DNA of 10,330 nt from Akkermansiaceae bacterium UBA985 (GCA_002292185.1 DBBL01000185.1:1-10330); one strand, 5' to 3'. Positions 1-6,315 are shown, counted from the first letter of the stretch. Notes: a model not told the origin generated them from the sequence alone. Numbers and translations: made by a program.

Positions 1-2
1 CT

Positions 3-803
3 CAATTGATCAGCAACAATGTCGCCCGCGCCTCCCAGAGTGACTTCGCTAGCCCCACCTCGGTTTTTGGTCACTAATTGACCTCCTGATACACGAGCCC
101 CTTCTGCAACGACAACGAGGGAGCTGCGTTTACCGTCTGCTTCACGCTGTTTGATGAAATCGGCCACCTTATCAATATCAAAATCAATTTCAGGGATGAG
201 GATCGCATGAGCCCCTCCGGCAATGCCGCCCCAGAGAGCTATCCAGCCCGCATGACGGCCCATGACCTCGAGCACCATGATGCGTTTGTGGCTCTGCCCC
301 GTTGTTTGCAGGCGGTCAAGAGCATCAACCACAGAGGTAACAGCACTATCAAAACCGAAGGTCATCGCCGTTGCCTGCAGGTCGTTATCGATTGTCTTCG
401 GCACTCCCACAACATTGAAGCCTTCATGATTCATCTGCAGCGCTGTAGTTAGCGAACCATCACCGCCTATTACAATAAGAGCTTCAATACCAAGGTCGTT
501 GACGTTTTTGCGGGCGGCATCGATGATGTCGCGTGGGATCTTGGCAATGTCCCCCTCCCCAACCTTAGCTGCAAAGTGTCCTTTGTTTGTTGTTCCTAGA
601 ATGGTGCCACCCAGCTTGGCAATGCCAATGGTGTCATTGGGAGTTAACTTGATGTAGTCGCCGCCATCAGGCAGCAGGCCTTCGAACCCATCGATAAAGC
701 CGTAAACTTCCCAGCCCAGCTTATCGGCTGCGCCAACAACGCCATTAATCACCGCATTTAACCCCGGGCAATCGCCCCCACTATTTAAAACCCCTATTTT
801 CAT
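3..803 (-). CDS. pfkA: 6-phosphofructokinase, N-terminal 267 residues (gene runs off the left edge)
   Basis: Phosphorylates fructose 6-phosphate to the 1,6-bisphosphate in the cytoplasm (glycolysis). The reading frame is open from the ATG at 803 to the window edge, so the C-terminal part is missing. Visible motifs: NSGGDCPGLNA (residues 7-17, nucleotide loop), GGTILGTTNKG (65-75), GGDGS (113-117), PKTIDND (135-141, with catalytic Asp139), MGRHAGWIAL (181-190) and VAEGAR (232-237). Gly116 aligns with E. coli Gly104, the ATP-type residue, while Lys136 aligns with E. coli Gly124 and is the residue typical of pyrophosphate-dependent enzymes. This G/K pair is known in some group III and trypanosomal ATP enzymes, so ATP is the likelier donor, but pyrophosphate use cannot be excluded. 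The position of E. coli Arg72 is Asn73 followed by Lys74. No Shine-Dalgarno precedes the ATG. The family assignment is very secure; the phosphoryl donor is inferred. Confidence 0.95.
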   Translation of the reverse strand, partial: MKIGVLNSGGDCPGLNAVINGVVGAADKLGWEVYGFIDGFEGLLPDGGDYIKLTPNDTIGIAKLGGTILGTTNKGHFAAKVGEGDIAKIPRDIIDAARKNVNDLGIEALIVIGGDGSLTTALQMNHEGFNVVGVPKTIDNDLQATAMTFGFDSAVTSVVDALDRLQTTGQSHKRIMVLEVMGRHAGWIALWGGIAGGAHAILIPEIDFDIDKVADFIKQREADGKRSSLVVVAEGARVSGGQLVTKNRGGASEVTLGGAGDIVADQL

Positions 804-825
804 ATTTAAAATTATCACAATGACT

Positions 826-844
826 GATTCGGCACATCCGAATC
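826..844. repeat. Perfect 7-bp inverted repeat in the phosphofructokinase leader
   Basis: GATTCGG and CCGAATC are separated by the 5-base loop CACAT. The repeat lies 22 bp upstream of the pfkA-like start codon and inside its predicted 5' leader. No T-run follows on either strand, so it does not look like an intrinsic terminator for the upstream DacA-like gene. It could be an mRNA leader hairpin or a protein-binding site; the function is unknown. Confidence 0.5.
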
Positions 845-855
845 GCATTGACTAT

Positions 856-883
856 ATTATCATTCACACGGTGACGCTGTCAC
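856..883 (-). promoter_or_regulatory. Possible sigma-70 promoter for the phosphofructokinase gene
   Basis: Read on the minus strand, GTGACA (878-883; 5 of 6 to the -35 consensus) and GATAAT (856-861; 5 of 6 to the -10 consensus) are 16 bp apart. Transcription would start near 849 and give a leader of about 45 nt that includes the 826-844 hairpin. The -35 box overlaps a GTGAC-GCT-GTCAC inverted repeat at 871-883, which could be an operator. Assigned by eye from the consensus only. Confidence 0.4.
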
Positions 884-891
884 ACCTCGGC

Positions 892-1845
892 TTACTGCAA
901 ACGAGGGACTTGAATTAGCTCTCGTCCTTTAGATGACACCGTGAATCCTGACGCCGCCCACTGATCGTATAATGGCCATGCCTCCGTGATCAACTGCTTA
1001 GCTCGTGTTGTTCTGTCATGACTACCCAGAACAACCACCACGAGGTCGCGTTTTCTAATCTGAGAGCGAGAATCATCAATTTTCCGAACGACTGGGCTCC
1101 GATGAGCATTGAGGCTTATGCACTGGCCGGCAGTGGCACTCGTGTCAGCCTTGATGCCGTTAATGCCATATTCACCCAACAAGGGGTTGGAGTTTTTGAG
1201 CAGATACGAACGCTTGGCTCCGCTATTGTTGACAATCGTGACGGTCCGATTTGGCTGTTTGACATAAAAAGCAAATCCTACATCGCGCATTACATGAACA
1301 CTAATGCGGGCTATATCGGAAGCTGTAGAGTATGCCCGCCTGCTGTCTGAATCCAGTCCATGAGCATTAGTAAACCGAGTGCGGCGCATGCCAAGTGACT
1401 TCGCCAGTTGGTTCATTTCATAAACAAATGTTTTTTTGGCATCACCCGCGAGCTGTCGTTTTTGTAGAATAGCCTGTCCGACATGAACAGAAAGAGTGTG
1501 TGCGGCAATGCTATCCGCGCTAAGTAGTGCTGCATAAAGAGCATCTCGCAGCTGGATCCTGTCACCGGGCATCAGCTGCATAGGATTAGGGCCCATCAAA
1601 AGAGAAGCGCACTGCGGAACGATAATGTATGATGAGAGGCTTGTTCCAGATAGGCTGGCCCAATCAAGGGTAACTCGTGCGGCTGCTATTTTGGTAAGTC
1701 CAGCGACAGGCCGTTTTTTTTCAGTGTTGTATGCAAGCAACACGCGGCCTGTATTAGCCTCCATAACAAGATAGCTCTCAGCGGCTTGACTGGAAATGGC
1801 GGAGCCTGTGAATAGGCTTAGGGCAAAAAGAGTTAAAAACTTCAT
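892..1845 (-). CDS. DacA/PBP5-fold (peptidase S11) protein with degenerate catalytic motifs
   Basis: A 317-residue exported protein with the fold signatures of D-alanyl-D-alanine carboxypeptidases. The ATG at 1845 is chosen because a classical signal peptide follows (MKFLTLFALSLF..., cleavage probably near AQA-like SSQAA, residues 18-22); a TTG at 1902 would add 19 residues in front of it. Fold markers present: the strand around YLVMEANTGRVL (25-36), FTNAHGLD (158-165) and YSTASDIAR (172-180). All three active-site motifs are altered: SxxK is GLTK (49-52), so the nucleophilic Ser is Gly; SxN is SAD (109-111); KTG is KAD (232-234). Both active-site lysines and the SxN serine remain. It is too short for much of a PBP5-like C-terminal domain and shows no evident membrane anchor. 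Hydrolysis of D-Ala-D-Ala by the usual mechanism is not expected; a peptidoglycan-binding or regulatory role is inference. The reading frame is intact, which argues against a recent pseudogene. Confidence 0.85.
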   Translation of the reverse strand: MKFLTLFALSLFTGSAISSQAAESYLVMEANTGRVLLAYNTEKKRPVAGLTKIAAARVTLDWASLSGTSLSSYIIVPQCASLLMGPNPMQLMPGDRIQLRDALYAALLSADSIAAHTLSVHVGQAILQKRQLAGDAKKTFVYEMNQLAKSLGMRRTRFTNAHGLDSDSRRAYSTASDIARISVHVMRDVGFAFYVKQPNRTVTIVNNSGAKRSYLLKNSNPLLGEYGINGIKADTSATAGQCISLNAHRSPVVRKIDDSRSQIRKRDLVVVVLGSHDRTTRAKQLITEAWPLYDQWAASGFTVSSKGRELIQVPRLQ

Positions 1846-2285
1846 ATATCGTTTAATGAGGCGGTGCCGGCGCAAACATACTCGCAACCAGCTATCTGAC
1901 AACCTTGTAATACTTTCTTGTAAATTTGAACTTAGAGCCTAGAGTGCGCCGTCAGGATTTTTCATGCACGTTATCACAATAGCTACTCCCACACCTTTTG
2001 AAGGCTCAAGATTCATTGCTCGAGCAAGGTGGAATTGTATACGTGCTTATCAAATGATCCGGCAGTCAAGAACCATAACGGCTGCTCAAGAAAACCTGGC
2101 AAACAAACAATCCGCTCTTCGCAGAGCAGGAGCACAAATCATGGCACCTAAGCCTGAATCACATTACGACAAGTTCGGCTGCGCACTAGAGGCGGCCAGT
2201 GCTTGCTTCTCTGGGCTTGCGAACGTCAGCTATGCAGATGCCGCCATGCCAATGTGCTCCACACAATACAAAACGACTTATAACA
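1846..2285. other. 440-bp gene-free region between the divergent DacA-like and RRM genes
   Basis: It must hold the promoter of the DacA-like gene (minus) and that of the RRM gene (plus), but I could not place either with confidence. It contains a perfect 12-bp palindrome, TTGCTCGAGCAA (2016-2027), and a small hairpin, GCTCT-TCGC-AGAGC (2114-2127). An open frame at 1964-2356 crosses the region and enters the RRM gene in another frame; it has no recognisable domain and I do not call it a gene. If the RRM promoter lies near the left end, the RRM mRNA has a leader of around 300 nt. Confidence 0.5.
2016..2027. repeat. 12-bp perfect palindrome upstream of the RRM gene
   Basis: TTGCTCGAGCAA is its own reverse complement. 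It sits in the divergent intergenic region about 260 bp before the RRM start codon and 170 bp before the DacA-like start. It could be a binding site for a dimeric regulator, but a single palindrome of this length is weak evidence. Confidence 0.25.
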
Positions 2286-3062
2286 ATGTCTCAAGAAAAC
2301 AACAACAACTCCCACTCAAGTGGGGGGCAGGGCCGCCAAGGCGGCAACAATCGTAACAGAAACCAGAACCGTAATAGGAACCGCAATAGCAACCGCAATA
2401 GGAACCGCAATGGCAACAGCCAAGGCGGTGGAAGGTCCGGCAACCGCAGTAGTCAAGGTGGAGGTGGTCAACGCCGCCGTCAGCCGAAGCCTGCGCCATT
2501 AACCGCTTGGGAAAAAATCCTTAAGTTCCTGGGTTTATACAAGGCTCCTACAAGACCTCCTCGTAGACGTCCTGGAACAACCACCGAGAGCGCACCCAAA
2601 ACGAACGTTCGTAACGCTCGTGGCAAACAGCAAGGCGAGAGGAAAAAGCAACCCAGCGGACCAGTTCCAGCTAAGGGCCGTGGCGCAGGTGAAAAAGGCA
2701 AGGATTTCCCTGTCGAAACACCACGCCTCTATGTGGGCAACTTATCCTACGATGCTAACGAGCACGATCTCGAAGAGCTATTCAAAGGAATCGGTACCGT
2801 CAAAAACGTAGAGATCATCTATAACCGACAGACTCACCGATCCCGGGGATATGGTTTCATCCAAATGCTCAATGTCGATGATGCGCAAAAAGCTGTTGAG
2901 GTCCTCCACGACCAACCTTTCATGGGTCGTGATATGATCGTCAATGGTGCCAGCTCTAAGCCTGCTGACACAGACCGGTCCTCTAATGACTCTGACCGCT
3001 CTCCTGGTAATGAATCGTCCGATTCGGAAGATAAGGACGCAGCAGCCACCCCAGCGGAGTAA
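2286..3062 (+). CDS. RNA-binding protein: Asn/Arg/Gly-rich N-terminus, one RRM, acidic tail
   Basis: A 258-residue protein. The start MSQENNNN at 2286 is chosen because the upstream in-frame extension (from 2199) is compositionally unrelated. Order of parts: Asn/Arg/Gly low-complexity tract (about 5-66, with N-R-N-x repeats at 24-43); a predicted amphipathic helix, LTAWEKILKFLGLYK (72-86); a Pro/Arg/Lys/Gly linker (87-143); a canonical RRM (about 147-222) with RNP2 LYVGNL (148-153) and RNP1 RGYGFIQM (187-194); then an acidic Ser/Asp/Glu tail (about 228-258). RRMs bind single-stranded RNA, and in bacteria single-RRM proteins are best known from cyanobacteria and PVC phyla. The basic N-terminus and acidic C-terminus suggest RNA condensation or self-association, which is inference. 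There is no Shine-Dalgarno, and a terminator-like hairpin follows. RNA targets are unknown. Confidence 0.93.
   Translation: MSQENNNNSHSSGGQGRQGGNNRNRNQNRNRNRNSNRNRNRNGNSQGGGRSGNRSSQGGGGQRRRQPKPAPLTAWEKILKFLGLYKAPTRPPRRRPGTTTESAPKTNVRNARGKQQGERKKQPSGPVPAKGRGAGEKGKDFPVETPRLYVGNLSYDANEHDLEELFKGIGTVKNVEIIYNRQTHRSRGYGFIQMLNVDDAQKAVEVLHDQPFMGRDMIVNGASSKPADTDRSSNDSDRSPGNESSDSEDKDAAATPAE
2355..2414 (+). repeat. 12-bp coding tandem repeat, five units (Asn-Arg-Asn-x)
   Basis: Five consecutive 12-bp units of the form AACCGCAATAGG, in frame with the RRM gene. The first unit is the most diverged; units 2-5 differ from each other at only a few positions. They encode Asn-Arg-Asn followed by Gln, Arg, Ser, Arg or Gly (residues 24-43). 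Nucleotide similarity as well as protein similarity suggests expansion by slippage or unequal exchange, so the copy number may vary between strains. Confidence 0.85.
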
Positions 3063-3081
3063 AGCCAAGTGATCTAAGAAC

Positions 3082-3087
3082 TATAAT
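3082..3087 (+). promoter_or_regulatory. Possible -10 box for miaA
   Basis: An exact TATAAT lies 20 bp after the RRM stop codon. Transcription from it would start near 3094, at the first base of the following hairpin. No good -35 hexamer is seen 16-18 bp upstream and there is no TGn extension, so this is weak, though miaA needs its own promoter if the hairpin stops RRM transcripts. Confidence 0.25.
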
Positions 3088-3093
3088 CAACTG

Positions 3094-3127
3094 ACCCGCT
3101 TGTGAGTTTATCTCCAGGCGGGTTTTC
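3094..3127 (+). terminator. Rho-independent terminator-like hairpin after the RRM gene
   Basis: ACCCGCTTG (3094-3102) pairs with CAGGCGGGT (3115-3123) with one T-G wobble. After a single bulged T, the stem continues as GAG (3104-3106) with CTC (3112-3114), closed by the loop TTTAT. A short T-run (TTTTCT) follows directly. It lies 31 bp after the RRM stop and ends about 21 bp before the miaA start, so it ends the RRM transcript and/or forms part of the miaA leader. Confidence 0.75.
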
Positions 3128-3148
3128 TCTGCAAACTCTAGTCCACTC

Positions 3149-4048
3149 ATGGAACAATCGATTTATGTATGTGGCCCGACGGCATCGGGCAAATCCTCTT
3201 TGGCCATCGAGCTCGCTTGCTTGTTGGATGGGGAAATCGTCAATGCTGACGCTTATCAGCTTTATCGCGGGTTGGAAATCATCTCGGCAGCACCAGATGC
3301 TTCTGAGCTAATCTGCGCCCCTCATTGCCTCTATGGTGTGCTGGAGCAGGAAGAATTATGTGATGCCATGCAATTTCGTAAGATGGCACTCACGGCAATC
3401 GCAGAAATACAATCAAGAGGAAAGCTGCCAATCATCACCGGCGGCTCAGGCCTATACCTAAAGTTCTTGAGCCATGGGCCGTCTCCGGTCCCCACTGGTG
3501 ATGAAGCATTGCGCGAACAATTAGCTCTCGAGAGTGATGATGCCCTGGTTGCCAGACTATGTGAGATTGATCCAGAGGGCGCCGAGCTTACCAATTTGAA
3601 AAATCGCCGCTACGTCATGCGGGCACTTGAAATTTGCCTCCTCTCTGGTCGTAAGATGTCAGAGCTCAAAAATGACTGGAAACATAAGAGTGATGCTATC
3701 GAAAAAAATCTTCGTGGCGTTTATCTCCAATGGGACAAAGATCTACTACGAGATCGCATTAATCGACGTGTTGATATCATGTTGGAATTGGGAGCCATCG
3801 AGGAAGTAGCGGCATTAAAGAATCCCTCTGCCACTTGCGAAAAGGCTATTGGTATTCCTCAGATCAAATCCTACCTGGCGGGCGAAATTGACCTTACTGA
3901 GTGTAAAGAAAGAATCGCCGCCGCCACCAGGCAGTATGCTAAAAGACAGCGCACATGGTTCAGCAAGGAAAACTGGCTCACCCCCTGTCCTATTGATCCT
4001 GATACTGTGATGAAGGATCTCGCAGAGGAACTTGCCCGCAAACTTTAA
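3149..4048 (+). CDS. miaA: tRNA dimethylallyltransferase
   Basis: Transfers a dimethylallyl group from dimethylallyl diphosphate to N6 of A37 in tRNAs that read codons beginning with U, in the cytoplasm; the usual next step is methylthiolation by MiaB. At 299 residues it has normal family length. Motifs: P-loop GPTASGKS (9-16); NADAYQLYRGL (32-42), the family's DSxQxYxG region with Asp34 as the presumed catalytic base; APHCLYG (57-63); ITGGSGLYLK (96-105), matching GGTGLY; NRRYVMRALEI (152-162); AIGIPQIKSYLAGEI (233-247); and the C-terminal signature RQYAKRQRTWF (261-271). The usual GTAKP after the Asp motif is replaced by ISAAP (45-49). It starts close behind the RRM hairpin without a Shine-Dalgarno, and its 3' end converges on the MFS gene with 51 bp between them. 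Confidence 0.96.
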   Translation: MEQSIYVCGPTASGKSSLAIELACLLDGEIVNADAYQLYRGLEIISAAPDASELICAPHCLYGVLEQEELCDAMQFRKMALTAIAEIQSRGKLPIITGGSGLYLKFLSHGPSPVPTGDEALREQLALESDDALVARLCEIDPEGAELTNLKNRRYVMRALEICLLSGRKMSELKNDWKHKSDAIEKNLRGVYLQWDKDLLRDRINRRVDIMLELGAIEEVAALKNPSATCEKAIGIPQIKSYLAGEIDLTECKERIAAATRQYAKRQRTWFSKENWLTPCPIDPDTVMKDLAEELARKL

Positions 4049-4099
4049 TTCCGACTAATCCAGACGAAGCCCTCAAGGCGAGCTGGCTGCATCCTTCGC

Positions 4100-5428
4100 T
4101 TAGCCTCTTCGTAATGTTGAAAAGAAGAGTCTGATGAAATGCTGAGGCAGTAATTTAGCTGCATAAGCAGTCGCCACAAGAGAGACGCCGGCGAGAGCAG
4201 TGAACTGAAGACTGTGAGGCACATTGTATTTCGCCATTAAGGCCTGCGCAATCACAGCGAACAAACCTGAGATGCAGTCGAGCAGATTAAGTCCCGCTAT
4301 GATTCGGCCACGTTTATCGGATGGGCATATGTCTTGCAGATATGCGTTAAGTGGAACTAACAAAGTAGCGCCCCCTGCCCCGGCAACGGCAATCCATATT
4401 TTAATCCAGGGGGATTCGATCGTCGTCAGGGCCAGTGCGACAGAACCAAATGCCATAAGAAAACCTCCTATCGGAACCAAACCCAGCTCGATATTTTTTC
4501 TGCAAATAAAGGAACTAATCATGCCACCTCCGGCAATACCACCACTGGCAGCGAGCATGAGCCATGCAATATCGCTACCAAAGCCAACACCCCCACCTGA
4601 GGTATCCTTGCCCATCTGAATCGCTGCAAGGTTAAGAAAGCCTGCAAAGCCCCAGAAAAAAGCAATGCCTACAGCGCTCAGTCTTATTCTGCGATCAATG
4701 CAGAGATCTTTTAACTGCGCAAAATGCTCCCATAAGATCTTCAATTCAAATTTCCTTTTGCCCATTGCTGGTATTTTCTCAACACCATAAGAAAGCATGA
4801 TGGTAGGAATCGCCGCCAGGGTAATGACCAATAGTGGAATGAGCGCAGCGTCCCAACCATTGGAAGCGGCTCCCGGGTGCCTAGATTCGAGCTCAACCAA
4901 ATTAATATCGAACCACTTACTTGAAAGAATTTGACCGGCGCAGACCGCCAATACGACTGACATCTCCAGAATACCACTAGCAAACCCCAATCTACCATGA
5001 CCGACTAACTCCTTCACAATACCCCTTTTGGCGGGACTAAGAATAACCGACTCTACAGAAAGTATGAAAAACCCAAAAATGGCCAGCCACAAACTCTGGT
5101 AATAGATGGCCGACAATATGCAGATGAAAACAGCGAACTGTAAAAAAATGGCCCCTCGGATAACACTGGTTTTGCTGTAACGATCCGATAGCCAACCAGC
5201 AATCGGAGCAAACATAATAAACGGGAGAACAATTAAGGCTCCCAGTATATACTCAAGACCGTTAGCCACCGGTATGCTGCTGGTGCTTGCTAGCAAGCCA
5301 CCCAGAGGAATCAATAGAAACTGGGCTGCCTTGTCATTAAATGCATTTTGAGTCTGCAAAATTAACAAGCTATAGAACGACGCCCAGTTTCTGCGCGTAG
5401 GTCTGGATTGTGGTTGGTGACCAGTCAC
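4100..5428 (-). CDS. MFS transporter, LplT-like (possible lysophospholipid transporter)
   Basis: A 442-residue inner-membrane protein with about 12 hydrophobic segments and the major facilitator loop 2-3 motif GWLSDRYSK (78-86). SPAKRGIVKELV (131-142) and the later block NAYLQDICPSDKRGR (361-375) match the pattern of LplT and of the transporter half of Aas fusion proteins, which flip lysophospholipids inward for re-acylation. In E. coli lplT is next to aas; no acyltransferase or acyl-ACP ligase is seen here, so the substrate is inferred from similarity only. The start is a GTG at 5428, chosen because it places the first membrane segment about 15 residues in, as usual for the family. The start codon lies inside the inverted repeat at 5417-5430. 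It is divergent from the L,D-transpeptidase gene and convergent with miaA. Confidence 0.85.
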   Translation of the reverse strand: MTGHQPQSRPTRRNWASFYSLLILQTQNAFNDKAAQFLLIPLGGLLASTSSIPVANGLEYILGALIVLPFIMFAPIAGWLSDRYSKTSVIRGAIFLQFAVFICILSAIYYQSLWLAIFGFFILSVESVILSPAKRGIVKELVGHGRLGFASGILEMSVVLAVCAGQILSSKWFDINLVELESRHPGAASNGWDAALIPLLVITLAAIPTIMLSYGVEKIPAMGKRKFELKILWEHFAQLKDLCIDRRIRLSAVGIAFFWGFAGFLNLAAIQMGKDTSGGGVGFGSDIAWLMLAASGGIAGGGMISSFICRKNIELGLVPIGGFLMAFGSVALALTTIESPWIKIWIAVAGAGGATLLVPLNAYLQDICPSDKRGRIIAGLNLLDCISGLFAVIAQALMAKYNVPHSLQFTALAGVSLVATAYAAKLLPQHFIRLFFSTLRRG

Positions 5429-5430
5429 CC
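5417..5430. repeat. 14-bp inverted repeat over the transporter start codon
   Basis: GGTGAC and GTCACC flank a 2-base centre (CA). The GTG start of the LplT-like gene (5426-5428, minus strand) lies in one arm. A similar GTGAC...GTCAC repeat with a 3-base centre occurs at 871-883 near the phosphofructokinase promoter. It could affect translation or bind a regulator; this is speculative. Confidence 0.3.
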
Positions 5431-5636
5431 CGTATAAATGGCAGCCTACTCAAAAAATGCGAGCCTATCATTCAGGCTTTTTATCACCTTTCTCTCTAGC
5501 TTCACTCCGTGGCTTAATGGTCATTAGCTCGGCGTTTGTATTACGTCGGCCTAGGTTAATACCATGTCTTACAGGCTTGCATTGGGTCCCATTGCTTTAT
5601 ACTCATTGGCAGGTTGATTTAGCACCCTTATCCAGA

Positions 5637-6287
5637 ATGAATTTTTTAAGACACCTGATACTGACCGCAATGCTCGTTATGCTTTGCAGTCATTGCGGTG
5701 GCCCAGGTAGTCCTAATGGCCTGCAACAAAGCCCCTACAAGGCATTGCATATAAATCCATTTAAGCCTGGAAACTATCACCATTTCCGAGCTCAAAAAGG
5801 CTATCCGAGGAATTACTCGATTTATAAAGACAGCAGGGTTCTGGCACAAACCAACGAGTCAAATTCAAGCATCAGGATCGATTTATCTGAGCAGAGAGCC
5901 TATCTAATGAATGATTCGAAATTGGCGATGGACTACCCTGTTGCAACTGGGCGGTCAGCTTTCCCAACGCCTCCAGGAAAGTATATGGTTCTTGAGAAAA
6001 TCAAATCCGGAAAACGTTCTGCCACCTACGGTAAAATCTATGATGCGGATGGTGAATTGGTTAATGATGATGCCGACAGCAGAAAAGACCCAGTTCCTCC
6101 AGGGGGGAAATACGTTGGCGCTGAAATGCCTTATTGGATGCGGATCAGTTGGGATGGAATAGGAATGCACAAAGGGCGAGTGCCTCGCTACCCGGCATCA
6201 CATGGATGTATTCGCACCTACTATAAAATTGTCTCCACCGTCTACTCGAAGGTCAAAGTAGGCACGCCGGTGACGATTGTCCCGTAG
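5637..6287 (+). CDS. L,D-transpeptidase (YkuD domain), exported
   Basis: A 216-residue cell-wall enzyme of the YkuD family, which forms 3-3 peptidoglycan cross-links or attaches proteins to peptidoglycan through a catalytic Cys. The frame opens at 5457, but the ATG at 5637 is preferred because it begins a signal peptide (MNFLRHLILTAMLVML...). Cysteines at 17 and 20 follow the hydrophobic core, but neither gives a good lipobox, so lipid anchoring is uncertain. The catalytic domain covers about 79-216: IRIDLSEQRAYL (79-90), TPPGKY (111-116), then His178 and the signature SHGCIR (188-193) with nucleophile Cys191. A polar stretch at about 121-160, between TPPGKY and the YWMRIS strand, is probably a loop insertion or lid. 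There is no LysM or other binding domain. It is divergent from the LplT-like gene with about 208 bp between starts. Confidence 0.93.
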   Translation: MNFLRHLILTAMLVMLCSHCGGPGSPNGLQQSPYKALHINPFKPGNYHHFRAQKGYPRNYSIYKDSRVLAQTNESNSSIRIDLSEQRAYLMNDSKLAMDYPVATGRSAFPTPPGKYMVLEKIKSGKRSATYGKIYDADGELVNDDADSRKDPVPPGGKYVGAEMPYWMRISWDGIGMHKGRVPRYPASHGCIRTYYKIVSTVYSKVKVGTPVTIVP

Positions 6288-6315
6288 CAACATTATTCAC
6301 GATGCTGGATTGAGC

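Noticed and set aside
207..452. 81-codon plus-strand open frame at the left end
   Set aside because: Antisense to the phosphofructokinase gene, whose motifs span this stretch.
1018..1350. 110-codon plus-strand open frame inside the DacA-like gene
   Set aside because: Antisense shadow of a gene with clear family motifs.
1846..1902. Upstream TTG start for the DacA-like protein
   Set aside because: It would put 19 residues, many basic, in front of a complete signal peptide. The ATG at 1845 fits export better.
2199..2285. N-terminal extension of the RRM protein by 29 residues
   Set aside because: The extension is Cys/Pro-rich and unlike the rest; MSQENNNN at 2286 is a natural start for the low-complexity N-terminus.
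1964..2356. 130-codon open frame in the divergent region before the RRM gene
   Set aside because: No recognisable domain or ribosome binding site, and its last 71 bases run through the RRM coding sequence in another frame. It might be translated, but nothing supports it.
2353..2420. CRISPR-like array
   Set aside because: The repeat unit is 12 bp, has no spacers and is in frame within the RRM gene.
5457..5636. Extension of the L,D-transpeptidase by 60 residues from an upstream ATG
   Set aside because: The ATG at 5637 starts a proper signal peptide; the extension would place it internally.
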